Origin: a bacterium
GTDB taxonomy: Bacteria; Patescibacteriota; UBA1384; CAJBMM01
Direction of reading: 5' to 3'
Length of the DNA stretch: 12,802 bases
Assembly (NCBI GenBank): GCA_027364665.1
Contig: DAHXOW010000071.1
Span: 1-12,802 of the forward strand
Positions 1 to 7,370 of this stretch are shown piece after piece. The position numbers and the translations under genes were made by a program. The stretch's first letter is position 1. Every line of letters begins with the position of its first letter. A model generated the notes under the pieces. The model was not told the DNA's origin, made no database searches, and was given only the letters and a program-made list of their open reading frames with translations.

Positions 1-345
1 TTTGATCGCGCGTTAAGAACAATTTTAACCGAATTCGAAGTCGTTAAGAGCAAAGCAATATCAAGCGAAGAGCTGGCAAAAGCAAAGGAATATTTAAAGG
101 GCCATTTGTTTTTGAATTTAGAAAAATCGGATAGCATCGCCGAGTATTTTGGAATTCAGCGTTTATTACGCGATCAATTGTCTACCCCTGAAGAAATTGT
201 CGAGCGCTATAATGCTGTTACCGCCTCTCAATTGCAACATGTGGCACAAAAATATTTTTCTAAAGATAGATTAAAAATTTCCGTTATCTCCCCTAATGAT
301 TACACCGATTTAATAACAAAAGACATTGAAAAAGGAGCAATATGA
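1..345 (+). CDS. M16 family zinc metallopeptidase, C-terminal end (partial)
   Basis: This is the 3' end of a gene that begins before the window. The frame is open from the first base, giving about 114 residues. They resemble the end of the second domain of M16 (pitrilysin/insulinase/processing-peptidase-like) proteins: an amphipathic helix around 'EELAKAKEYLKGHL', then 'IAEYFG', then 'TPEEIVERYNAVTASQLQHVAQKYF', and a closing strand 'LKISVISP'. The HxxEH zinc site of this family lies in the N-terminal domain and is outside the window, so activity cannot be judged. The stop codon overlaps the start of the NDP kinase gene (ATGA), which suggests translational coupling in one operon. The family call rests on pattern resemblance only. 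Confidence 0.72.
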   Translation, partial: FDRALRTILTEFEVVKSKAISSEELAKAKEYLKGHLFLNLEKSDSIAEYFGIQRLLRDQLSTPEEIVERYNAVTASQLQHVAQKYFSKDRLKISVISPNDYTDLITKDIEKGAI

Positions 346-935
346 AACACCCCAAAGAAGAAAGAACGGTAGTTTTAGTTAAGCCTGATGGAGTGATGCG
401 CGGCCTGATTGGCGAGGTTTTGTCGCGGTTCGAAAAAAGAGGGTTAAAAGTTGTTGGTTTAAAAATGATTCAACCGAGTCGCGAGCATGCTGCCGGTCAC
501 TATTCTGGTTCTGAGGAGTGGGTTAAGGGGATGGGGCTAAAAACAATTGAGGCTTTTAAAACTTATGAGCTAGACTTGAAAAACGAAATGGGGACCGATG
601 ACCCAATCAAAATAGGTCGTTTGGTGCAAGAATGGAACGTTAGTTATTTGTCGATGGGGCCAGTTGTTGCCATGGTATTGAAGGGTATGCATGCTATTAC
701 TACGGTTAGAAAGATAGTAGGCCACACCCTACCGATTATGGCGGCTCCAGGGACGATCAGGGGCGATTTTTCGATTGATACGAATACGGCAGCAAATTTT
801 GATAAAAGAGCCATCAGAAACGTGGTCCACGCCTCAGGAGACCCGATGGAAGCTGAACACGAGATCCAACATTGGTTTAGGGAGGGTGAGCTTGTTGACT
901 ATGATCGGGCCGACGAAAATATTATGTTCTCATGA
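342..935 (+). CDS. ndk: Nucleoside diphosphate kinase with internal insertion
   Basis: NDP kinase transfers the gamma phosphate from ATP to other (d)NDPs through a phospho-histidine in the cytoplasm. Visible motifs are the N-terminal strand with 'VKPDG' (Lys14), 'IGEVLSRFEKRGLKVVGLKM' (residues 23-42), 'GPVVAMVLKG' (106-115), 'APGTIRGDF' (135-143), and 'NVVHASG' with the catalytic His at 163. The protein has 197 residues against about 140-150 usually. The excess lies mostly in one block, about residues 58-103, between the region after 'HY' and the 'SMGPVVAMVL' strand. The core motifs are intact, so activity is expected. The ATG overlaps the stop of the upstream M16 gene by 4 bases, and a GGAG sits just upstream. 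Whether the insert is typical of the lineage cannot be told from this window. Confidence 0.93.
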   Translation: MKHPKEERTVVLVKPDGVMRGLIGEVLSRFEKRGLKVVGLKMIQPSREHAAGHYSGSEEWVKGMGLKTIEAFKTYELDLKNEMGTDDPIKIGRLVQEWNVSYLSMGPVVAMVLKGMHAITTVRKIVGHTLPIMAAPGTIRGDFSIDTNTAANFDKRAIRNVVHASGDPMEAEHEIQHWFREGELVDYDRADENIMFS

Positions 936-940
936 GTTAT

Positions 941-949
941 TGATATAAT
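941..949 (+). promoter_or_regulatory. Extended -10 box, putative leaderless promoter of the wecA-like gene
   Basis: TGATATAAT matches an extended -10 element (TGn plus a perfect TATAAT at 944-949). No convincing -35 lies at normal distance, which is common for extended -10 promoters. A start site 7 nt after the hexamer falls on position 956, the A of the ATG of the next gene, so the transcript would be leaderless. No Shine-Dalgarno sequence precedes that ATG. Confidence 0.5.
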
Positions 950-955
950 TTAAAT

Positions 956-2077
956 ATGTTTTCGCTGTGGATAGAATTTCTGTTGATTATACTGACCGCG
1001 TGTTTCAGCTTTTTGTTTACGTTTTTATTGATCGGGCTTGGGAAAAAATATCACCTGGCCACTCCCATTAGAAAGCGGGATTCTCATGCCGCACCAATCC
1101 CAAGGTTGGGCGGGGTTGCAATGGTTCTAAGCTTTTTATTAGCAATTGGGGCCGTGCAATTTTTTAATCCGCACTTTTTTGATGCTTTTGGCTTTCCGTT
1201 CGCCATCTTTCATTACAGCATAGATAAAAGACTTTTAGCCATTACTCTAAGCGTAGTTGTACTGAGTATTGTGATGATTGTCGATGATCTGCATGGGCTC
1301 AGAGCGTATTACAAGTTAGCGGCTCAAATCGTTGTTTCTCTAATTATTATTGCCGGCGGAATTCAGATCAGATATTTGAATAATCCCTTTGGAGGAAAGA
1401 CAATTTATCTGAATCAAATTATTCTCCCCGTAACAATAGCGGGAACTACTTATCATTTGCTAATAATTGCTGATTTGTTGGCAATAATTTGGTTGGTTAT
1501 GTTGATGAATGTTTTAAATTGGATAGATGGAATAGACGGCTTAGCTGGTACCATTGGGGCCATAGCCCTGACGGTTCTCGGCGTGTTAAGCTTGGCTGTT
1601 CCTGTTAATCAACCTGCCACCGCCCTGATTGCTTTTATCGGTATGGCCTCTGTCTTGGGTTTTTTAATTATGAATTTTCCTCCGGCCAAGATTTTTATGG
1701 GGGATACGGGATCAATGTTTTTGGGTTTTTTAATTGGGGTTCTTAGCTTGGTTGCTGGTGCTAAGTTAGCAACCACGGGAGTGGTTTTGGCGATACCTAT
1801 TATTGATGCGTTTTTGGTAATTATTGCGCGCGTTATCAAAAAACAAAATCCGTTTACACATCCGGATAGAAGCCATTTGCACCACAGATTTTTGTTGGCC
1901 GGTTTTTCTTCTCGCCAAACTCTGCTAATTCTTGGCGGGATATCTGCTCTCTTTGGATTTAGCGCTTTGCAAAATAGCGGATCAGGGAAGATAAGGCTTT
2001 TTTTACTGGCCGTTGGCTTGATGGCGGTTTTGCTGGTAATTTTGGTTAGTATGAGCAAACGCCATATCAGGGATTAA
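956..2077 (+). CDS. WecA/TagO-type undecaprenyl-phosphate sugar-1-phosphate transferase
   Basis: This is a polytopic membrane protein of 373 residues, a normal length for the MraY/WecA family, with about ten hydrophobic segments. It should transfer a HexNAc-1-phosphate (usually GlcNAc-1-P) from a UDP-sugar to a polyprenyl phosphate on the inner face of the membrane, the first step of a surface glycan. Family motifs in order: 'PIPRLGG' (47-53), the Mg-binding 'DD' at 110-111, 'NWIDGIDGLAG' (188-198), 'MGDTGS' (248-253), and 'HPDRSHLHHR' (302-311). The HLHHR-type loop favours the WecA/TagO/Rfe branch over MraY. The real sugar substrate cannot be read from sequence. The last 11 bases overlap the convergent PH-domain gene on the other strand. 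Confidence 0.9.
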   Translation: MFSLWIEFLLIILTACFSFLFTFLLIGLGKKYHLATPIRKRDSHAAPIPRLGGVAMVLSFLLAIGAVQFFNPHFFDAFGFPFAIFHYSIDKRLLAITLSVVVLSIVMIVDDLHGLRAYYKLAAQIVVSLIIIAGGIQIRYLNNPFGGKTIYLNQIILPVTIAGTTYHLLIIADLLAIIWLVMLMNVLNWIDGIDGLAGTIGAIALTVLGVLSLAVPVNQPATALIAFIGMASVLGFLIMNFPPAKIFMGDTGSMFLGFLIGVLSLVAGAKLATTGVVLAIPIIDAFLVIIARVIKKQNPFTHPDRSHLHHRFLLAGFSSRQTLLILGGISALFGFSALQNSGSGKIRLFLLAVGLMAVLLVILVSMSKRHIRD

Positions 2078-2564
2078 TTTGGCTGTGTTTTGATTCTGTT
2101 TTGTGTTGTTCGATGGCTTTAAATATAGCCGTCTTTACTCGTTCTGGGTTTTCGACTCCTTTCAGCCACAGCTCCCCCTCGGTTTGTACCATCACCTCGC
2201 CATAATTAAAAGCTGACTCTAACAAGCCATTGATTCTGGCGTTAACCTGACAAATGCTTGCCAGGTATGATTCATGAAATTTTATTTCAAACAATCGATC
2301 TTGAGTCACAGTTACTACTCTGATATTTGTTACTAGATAAACGTTATGAGCCCACAGGAACCAAATTCTTACAAATATCATGATCGCCAAGATGACTCCT
2401 AAAGGTATTAATTCTGGAATATTGGCGATAATCCCGAACACAATTCCAAGTACAATGCACAGAGATCCAGAAAGAATACTCTTTGAGTAGGCGACCGGCG
2501 ACTTATGAAAAACAGCAATTACTTTTTCTCCATCCTTTTGTCCATCGAATGTTATGTTTAGCAT
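2067..2564 (-). CDS. Bacterial PH-domain (bPH2/YdbT-like) membrane protein
   Basis: This protein has 165 residues. Two hydrophobic helices (about 27-49 and 52-70) form a membrane hairpin with both ends probably in the cytoplasm. A C-terminal domain (about 74-155) follows, beginning 'HNVYLVTNIRVV' and continuing 'FHESYLASICQVN' and 'FNYGEVMVQTEG', which is the pattern of bacterial PH-like domains. The molecular role of such proteins is largely unknown, and a membrane-associated scaffold is the usual guess. The gene lies 18 nt downstream of dnaE on the same strand, so it could be read from dnaE or from its own AT-rich -10-like box (TATTAT, 2570-2575) next to its ATG. No clear ribosome binding site precedes the ATG. 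Its 3' end overlaps the wecA-like gene head to head by 11 nt. Confidence 0.72.
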   Translation of the reverse strand: MLNITFDGQKDGEKVIAVFHKSPVAYSKSILSGSLCIVLGIVFGIIANIPELIPLGVILAIMIFVRIWFLWAHNVYLVTNIRVVTVTQDRLFEIKFHESYLASICQVNARINGLLESAFNYGEVMVQTEGELWLKGVENPERVKTAIFKAIEQHKTESKHSQINP

Positions 2565-2569
2565 TGTAT

Positions 2570-2575
2570 ATAATA
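2570..2575 (-). promoter_or_regulatory. Possible -10 box abutting the PH-domain gene start
   Basis: On the minus strand, TATTAT lies 5 nt upstream of the ATG at 2564. If used, transcription would start at or within the ATG, giving a leaderless or nearly leaderless mRNA. No -35 is convincing at 17 bp, so this is a weak call based on position and similarity to the arrangement at 941-956. Confidence 0.25.
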
Positions 2576-2582
2576 GCCTATG

Positions 2583-5500
2583 TTAAATAATCAAATTATT
2601 TGATCCCACTAATTCAACCAGCCGTGCTTTTAGCATATCATTAAGACTGATTTTTGTATTTGGCCTGATTATGTGGCCAGTGCTGCCCTGCGAAATTATC
2701 AATTCCACGGAGGTGTCGCCAGGGTTTTCTGAGAATAGTTGTTTTATTAATTTTAAATTGTCGGGCCGTGTGTCTGGAGGTATTTTTACTGTTAGGGTGC
2801 GGACAGACTTATTGTCTGCAAGGTGCGAAGTTTTTGGGCGGGCGTTTGGTTCGTTTTTTTCTAGTAAGGGAGGTAAGGCAATAATTGAGTCCGGGTCTTT
2901 AGTCTCCCAGGCTCTATCGACCAGGACTTTTATAGCTCCGTCTTTGTCATTTATTTTACCGTCCGCAGTTATGATATTGTCTTTTTCCCATAAATTTTTT
3001 GATTGAGATAAAACTGTGGGGAAAATGATTAATTCTATGGTTCCGCTTGAGTCGTCAATTTTAACAAAAGCCATCGGTTTTCCCGATTTGGTCATAATGT
3101 GTTTTGTTTCTATAATTAAACCAGTCACCCTAACGGTTTTTCCTAACATAGTTTGGTCTAGTGCAGAAATTGAATTCGTTCTGTCTCCGATGATGGATTT
3201 TATATTGTTGAGTGGATGGTCTGATAGATAGATCCCCAGCAATTCCTTTTCCCAAGCCAAGCGTTGTTTAGGGGTCGCTGGCAAACATTCGGGTAACAGT
3301 AGTTTGTTTATCGCGCTATCGACGTCATCATTGAATAAACCGACTTGCCCATTGCCATTTTGTTTAGAGAGCTGGGCAAACTTTAGAATCTGATCTAATC
3401 CCTCTAGCAATCTATTTCTTTCCTCAAACCTGTCGAATGCCCCGGCCCTAATTAAACTTTCCATTGTTTTTCGGTTTACTATTTTTTGTCCTAGACGATC
3501 AACGAAATCCTCGAGAGATTCAAATGGACCGTTATTTTTTCTGTTTTGAACTACCATGTCCGCAATGTTTCGCCCCACGTTTTTTATAGCACCGAGACCG
3601 AAGCGAATTGGTCGGATCTTGCTTTCTTCGTTTACAACGACTCCAAAGTCAGCAAAAGATTCATTAACATCTGGCGGAAGGACCTCGATGCCCATTCGCC
3701 GGCATTCTTGTAAGGCGAACGAAACTTTTTCTATGTCACGATTTTGCTCAGAGGTTAACCACGCGGCCATAAATTGACTGGGAAAATGGGCTTTTAGATA
3801 CGCCGTTTGATAAGCGATTATCCCGTATGAAGTAGCGTGAGCTTTATTAAAGCCATATCTGGCGAATGGCTCAACGAAATCGAATAATTTTTCTGCCAAT
3901 TTTTTATTAATTTGGTTGGCGATTGCTTTGGTTATCCATTTTTCTCGTTGCTCCAACAACAACTCTTTTTTCTTTTTACCAATCGCTTTTCTTAGAACGT
4001 CAGCTTCTCCGTAGCTGAATCCGCATAAATCCATAGCAATTCTAATAATTTGCTCCTGATACACGGCAATTCCGTAAGTATCCTTCAAAATAGGCTCAAG
4101 CTTTGGATGTAAATAAGTGATTTTTTTTAGACCATTTTTACCGGCAATATACTCGGGTATTAATTCCATTGGTCCCGGCCTATACAGTGCTACCATGGCA
4201 ATGATGTCATTAATAGTGGTTGGTTTAAGCTCCTTCAAGTATCGTTTCATGCCGTCTGATTCTAACTGAAATACCCCGGATGAATAACCCATTGTTAGCA
4301 GAGAATACGTGTCCGAATCGTCCAGCGACAAGTTTTCAAGATTAATGATTGTTTTTTCTGTGGCTTTTATAATTTTTAAAGCGCGTTCAATAATAGTAAG
4401 GTTTGCCAGCCCAAGAAAATCCATCTTCACTAACCCCACCGCTTCGAGGTCGTTCATCGCGTATTGCGTAACAACGCCAGATTCATCTTTAACCCTTTGA
4501 ACCGGAACGTAGTTAGTAATGTCTTGGTCGGATATTACGACCCCGGCTGCGTGGACCGATGCGTGTCTTGCCACTCCTTCGATTTTTTTGGCTAAGTCGA
4601 TCAGCCTGCGTGTTGTCGGGTTGTCCTTGTATAAGTCGGCCAGATCTTTCGATGATTCTATGGCTTCGTTTAGAGACATACCAAACGGAATCATTTTAGA
4701 TATCGAATCAACTTCGTTATATGGGATGCCTAAAACACGCCCGACATCTCGTATACTGTTCTTAGCGGCTATAGTTCCGAAGGTTATGATTTGCGCCACT
4801 TTTTCTGTGCCGTATTTTTCGGCAACGTAATTGATTAATTCGCCTCTTCTCTCGTCGGCTATATCAAGATCAACATCAGGCCAGGATATTCGCTCCGGGT
4901 TTAGAAATCTTTCGAAAATCAAATTGTATTTCAAGGGGTCTATATCCGTAATGTTTGCTAGGAAACAAACCAACGAACCGGCAGCTGACCCCCTTGTGTT
5001 AGTGGATATGCCTCTTTTTTTCGCCTCATTAGTGTAATCAGCTACCATTAAAATATAACTTGAGAAGCCTGTTTTTGAAATAATGTCCAATTCGTAATAT
5101 AGCCTGGATGAATATTCCGGATTGATGTCTGGCGGTAATAACCACTGTCCCTCTGGCTGGTTCTTACCGGCTATTTTTTGCCATAAGCCGGAGATACACA
5201 AATTTTTTAAGTAATCATTAGGATTATCGTGATTGGGAACTGGAAAAGCTGGAAATATAAACTGCCCTGTTTTTATGTGTAAATTACACATATCTGCTAT
5301 CCGATTAGTGTTGGAAATGGCTTCTGGAATATCGGAAAAGTGTTTTGACATCTGTTCAGCATTTTTCATCGAGAGATCTAAAAATACCCCGTTTTCTTTC
5401 ATGCTCATGCGGTCTGGATCGCTCATAAATTTACCGGTTTGGATACAAAGTAATGCGTCTTGAGCTTCTGCATCGTCATAATTCAAGTAATGAACATCGT

Positions 5501-6137
5501 TAGTAGCCACCAACGGCAAATGATGCTTTTTTGCTAATGTAATTAAATTTTTATTACTCGTGTTTTGCTTATCCAACTCGGGATGGTGTTGTAGTTCGAC
5601 GAATATTTTATCTTTCCCAAAAATGTCTCTGTATTCTAAAAGAGCTTTTTCGGCGCCTGTCAGGTCATCTTGACTGGCCGCCCTGCTAACTTCCCCGACC
5701 AAACACCCTGTTAAACATATCAAGCCATTGTGATATTGACGCAGTATGTTTTTATCAACCCTTGGTTTGTAATAATAACCCTCTAAATGTGACAGACTAA
5801 CGAGTTTAAGCAGATTATGATATCCTTCGTTATTTTCACACAATACGATAAGGTGATAAGGGTTATTGTCCAATCGATTTATCTTATCGTGCAAGCTCCT
5901 TGGTGCCACATATAATTCGCAACCTATAATCGGTTTTATTCCTGCGTCCGACGCTTTTTTGCTAAATTCTATTGCCCCGTACATTACTCCATGATCCGTT
6001 AGTGCCACAGCTTCCATTCCCAGTGATTTGGTATGATTAATAATGTTCGGAATGCGTCCCAGCCCGTCTAGCAGGCTATAATGACTGTGCAAATGAAGGT
6101 GGGTGAATTTAACTATATTCCCTCCCTTGAGAAACAT
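2583..6137 (-). CDS. dnaE: DNA polymerase III alpha subunit (DnaE) with intact PHP domain
   Basis: This is the replicative DNA polymerase catalytic subunit, 1184 residues, close to the normal DnaE length. Domains in order: an N-terminal PHP domain with HxHxH (residues 13-17), 'TDHG' (47-50), Glu74 in 'GCELYVA' and 'NDVH' (213-216); a palm with 'RGSAAGS' (382-388), 'PDVDLDIADER' (420-430; catalytic Asp423 and Asp425) and 'KMDFLGL' (571-577; third Asp573); a fingers region with 'YRPGPM'; 'ARYGFNKAHATSYG'; an OB fold near 1000-1070; and a C-terminal domain to 1184. The PHP metal ligands look complete, unlike in E. coli DnaE, so 3'-5' proofreading by this subunit is plausible. The ATG at 6137 has no upstream ribosome site. 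A strong AAGGGAGG (6121-6128) lies inside the first codons, just before an ATA codon at 6114-6116, which is where family members usually begin. The true start may therefore be there. Confidence 0.97.
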   Translation of the reverse strand: MFLKGGNIVKFTHLHLHSHYSLLDGLGRIPNIINHTKSLGMEAVALTDHGVMYGAIEFSKKASDAGIKPIIGCELYVAPRSLHDKINRLDNNPYHLIVLCENNEGYHNLLKLVSLSHLEGYYYKPRVDKNILRQYHNGLICLTGCLVGEVSRAASQDDLTGAEKALLEYRDIFGKDKIFVELQHHPELDKQNTSNKNLITLAKKHHLPLVATNDVHYLNYDDAEAQDALLCIQTGKFMSDPDRMSMKENGVFLDLSMKNAEQMSKHFSDIPEAISNTNRIADMCNLHIKTGQFIFPAFPVPNHDNPNDYLKNLCISGLWQKIAGKNQPEGQWLLPPDINPEYSSRLYYELDIISKTGFSSYILMVADYTNEAKKRGISTNTRGSAAGSLVCFLANITDIDPLKYNLIFERFLNPERISWPDVDLDIADERRGELINYVAEKYGTEKVAQIITFGTIAAKNSIRDVGRVLGIPYNEVDSISKMIPFGMSLNEAIESSKDLADLYKDNPTTRRLIDLAKKIEGVARHASVHAAGVVISDQDITNYVPVQRVKDESGVVTQYAMNDLEAVGLVKMDFLGLANLTIIERALKIIKATEKTIINLENLSLDDSDTYSLLTMGYSSGVFQLESDGMKRYLKELKPTTINDIIAMVALYRPGPMELIPEYIAGKNGLKKITYLHPKLEPILKDTYGIAVYQEQIIRIAMDLCGFSYGEADVLRKAIGKKKKELLLEQREKWITKAIANQINKKLAEKLFDFVEPFARYGFNKAHATSYGIIAYQTAYLKAHFPSQFMAAWLTSEQNRDIEKVSFALQECRRMGIEVLPPDVNESFADFGVVVNEESKIRPIRFGLGAIKNVGRNIADMVVQNRKNNGPFESLEDFVDRLGQKIVNRKTMESLIRAGAFDRFEERNRLLEGLDQILKFAQLSKQNGNGQVGLFNDDVDSAINKLLLPECLPATPKQRLAWEKELLGIYLSDHPLNNIKSIIGDRTNSISALDQTMLGKTVRVTGLIIETKHIMTKSGKPMAFVKIDDSSGTIELIIFPTVLSQSKNLWEKDNIITADGKINDKDGAIKVLVDRAWETKDPDSIIALPPLLEKNEPNARPKTSHLADNKSVRTLTVKIPPDTRPDNLKLIKQLFSENPGDTSVELIISQGSTGHIIRPNTKISLNDMLKARLVELVGSNNLII
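6121..6128 (-). promoter_or_regulatory. Strong Shine-Dalgarno sequence inside the 5' end of dnaE
   Basis: AAGGGAGG on the minus strand lies 7 nt after the ATG at 6137 and ends 4 nt before an ATA codon (6114-6116). Starting at ATA would give a protein beginning (M)VKFTHLHLHSHYS, which fits the usual DnaE N-terminus. No ATG, GTG or TTG is placed correctly downstream of this site. Confidence 0.5.
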
Positions 6138-6165
6138 GAGGTCAGCGTTGCAAATAGGTTTGCGA

Positions 6166-6171
6166 ATTATA
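6166..6171 (-). promoter_or_regulatory. Candidate -10 box of the dnaE promoter
   Basis: There is a perfect TATAAT on the minus strand in the divergent region upstream of dnaE. Predicted initiation near 6159 would leave about 22 nt before the ATG at 6137 and about 43 nt before the ATA at 6116. The -35 is weak: TTATCC lies at 17 bp spacing, and a better TTGATT is too far at 22 bp. Confidence 0.45.
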
Positions 6172-6286
6172 GCGTATCTGTATAATCAGGATAAATCAAG
6201 TTTGTCTGATTAATAATCGCACTACCACATTGCGTGCACGCTAAATTTCAATGCCTAAAAATTTCGATAATTTTCTAAAGGATTTA

Positions 6287-6315
6287 TTGACATATGTACA
6301 ATATATGTTTATAGT
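6287..6315 (+). promoter_or_regulatory. Near-consensus sigma-70-type promoter of rpmA-rplS
   Basis: TTGACA (6287-6292), a 17-bp spacer and TATAGT (6310-6315) make a textbook housekeeping promoter. Transcription should start near 6322, leaving about 71 nt of leader before the L27 start codon. High strength fits a ribosomal protein operon. It is divergent from the dnaE promoter in the same 255-bp region. Confidence 0.8.
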
Positions 6316-6326
6316 GGAGTTCACTG

Positions 6327-6371
6327 TTTGCGCTTTTGCAAAGAGCAGAGTCGTTTGTGACGTGGGCTCTT
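6327..6371 (+). promoter_or_regulatory. Structured leader of rpmA with overlapping stems
   Basis: The predicted leader can form TTTGC/GCAAA (6327-6331 with 6338-6342) or AAGAGC/GCTCTT (6341-6346 with 6366-6371). The two stems share bases 6341-6342 and compete at that junction. The second ends 12 nt before the AGGAGA ribosome site. This could be an autoregulatory ribosomal-protein leader, but stems this short also arise by chance. Confidence 0.3.
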
Positions 6372-6392
6372 GTTTATATCCTAGGAGACGTT

Positions 6393-6701
6393 ATGGCTCA
6401 TAAGAAAGCCGGTGGTACTACTCGTAACGGAAGAGATAGCAAATCAAAAAGACTGGGAGTCAAAACCTTCGGTGGCCAAGTTGTGGAGGCGGGGGCAGTT
6501 ATTATTAGGCAAAAGGGTCAAAAATTTCGACCTGGGCTGGGCGTGGGAATGGGAAATGACTTCACTTTGTTTGCTTTAGAAAGAGGCTTGGTGAGATTTG
6601 GCAAAAAAAAGACCGCGAGATTTAACGGGTTGTTGAAGGACACTAATTATGTCTCCGTAGATCCCATCGTTAATTTTGCATCTAAAGCGGAGAGTAAGTA
6701 G
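6393..6701 (+). CDS. rpmA: 50S ribosomal protein L27
   Basis: L27 sits near the peptidyl transferase centre of the large ribosomal subunit. The protein begins 'MAHKKAGGTTRNGRDS', the hallmark L27 N-terminus without the cleavable extension found in Firmicutes. It continues 'RLGVKTFGGQ', 'GAVIIRQKGQKFRPG', 'NVGxG-like GVGMGNDFTLFAL' and 'GLVRFGKKK'. Its length of 102 residues is slightly above the usual 85-95. The ATG at 6393 is chosen because it gives the family N-terminus and follows AGGAGA (6383-6388) at good spacing. The open frame extends upstream to 6336 without support. L21, its usual operon partner, is not adjacent. Instead L19 follows after 2 nt. Confidence 0.97.
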   Translation: MAHKKAGGTTRNGRDSKSKRLGVKTFGGQVVEAGAVIIRQKGQKFRPGLGVGMGNDFTLFALERGLVRFGKKKTARFNGLLKDTNYVSVDPIVNFASKAESK

Positions 6702-6703
6702 CT

Positions 6704-7294
6704 ATGCTTACTGCCACAGAATCGTTTATCAAAAAATATTTAAAATCTAACCCTCCCATTCTGAAACCGGGAGACACAGTTAGGATTCACCAGATCGTTA
6801 AAGAGGGAAGCAAGGAAAGAACTCAGATTTTTGAGGGTGTTGTCATTTCTTGTCGCGGAGGGATAGGGCCTAGCGCCACTTATAAAGTCAGAAAAATTTC
6901 ATTTGGAATTGGCGTCGAAAGAACATTTCCGGTTCATAGCCCGCGCATTATAAAGATTGAAAGAATTAAAAAATCAGATGTGCGCAGATCCAAATTATAT
7001 TTCATGCGGGGCTTGACCGGTAAGTCGGCTCGGTTAAAGAACGATCGATCTGATTATGCTGTGTGGGAAGAAAAGGGAGCCGAAGAAAAAATTGAGAAAA
7101 TCGAACAGCAAATTGCCGCGGATGCTCAGACTAAAAACGAACAGGAAGATGACGTTAAAATAGAAGATAATGTCCCGACCTCAGATGAAGAAAAAGCGGC
7201 GATAGCTGCAGGGAGCACACCTCAAAATTCCGATTTAGAGGAATCTCCGGCAGAAGTGTCCCATAACGAAGCCATTAACGATAATCAATCTTGA
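6704..7294 (+). CDS. rplS: 50S ribosomal protein L19 with acidic C-terminal extension
   Basis: L19 is a large-subunit protein at the subunit interface. The first 115 or so residues are canonical: 'LKPGDTVRIHQIVKEG' (20-35), 'QIFEGVVISCRGG' (41-53), 'SFGIGVERTFPVHSP' (66-80), and 'RRSKLYFMRGLTGKSARL' (94-111). Residues from about 121 to 196 are an added low-complexity tail rich in Glu, Asp, Asn and Ala, starting with a short coiled-coil-like 'EEKGAEEKIEKIEQQ'. It is probably disordered and its function is unknown. The usual family length is about 115. The gene starts 2 nt after the L27 stop, with GGAGAG upstream, so it belongs to the rpmA operon. Confidence 0.95.
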   Translation: MLTATESFIKKYLKSNPPILKPGDTVRIHQIVKEGSKERTQIFEGVVISCRGGIGPSATYKVRKISFGIGVERTFPVHSPRIIKIERIKKSDVRRSKLYFMRGLTGKSARLKNDRSDYAVWEEKGAEEKIEKIEQQIAADAQTKNEQEDDVKIEDNVPTSDEEKAAIAAGSTPQNSDLEESPAEVSHNEAINDNQS

Positions 7295-7300
7295 CTATCT

Positions 7301-7328
7301 TTGTTGATTGGGTCATTTGTGCTAAATT
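7301..7328 (+). promoter_or_regulatory. Weak candidate promoter for gltX
   Basis: TTGTTG (7301-7306), a 16-bp spacer and TAAATT (7323-7328) preceded by TGC, an extended -10 pattern. A start near 7335 would leave a 36-nt leader. The hexamers are only partial matches, and readthrough from rplS is an alternative because no terminator is evident between the genes. Confidence 0.3.
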
Positions 7329-7370
7329 CGGATAGGTAGTCACTAGATTAATTCGGAGATTAAGTTTTTT

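Noticed and set aside
1609..2058. Minus-strand reading frame of 149 residues inside the wecA-like gene
   Set aside because: The plus-strand frame has strong membrane-enzyme motifs throughout. The antisense translation is basic and low in recognisable structure, so it is a shadow.
6336..6392. 19-residue N-terminal extension of L27
   Set aside because: The family N-terminus begins at 6393, directly after a good AGGAGA site. The extension starts at a TTG in the structured leader.
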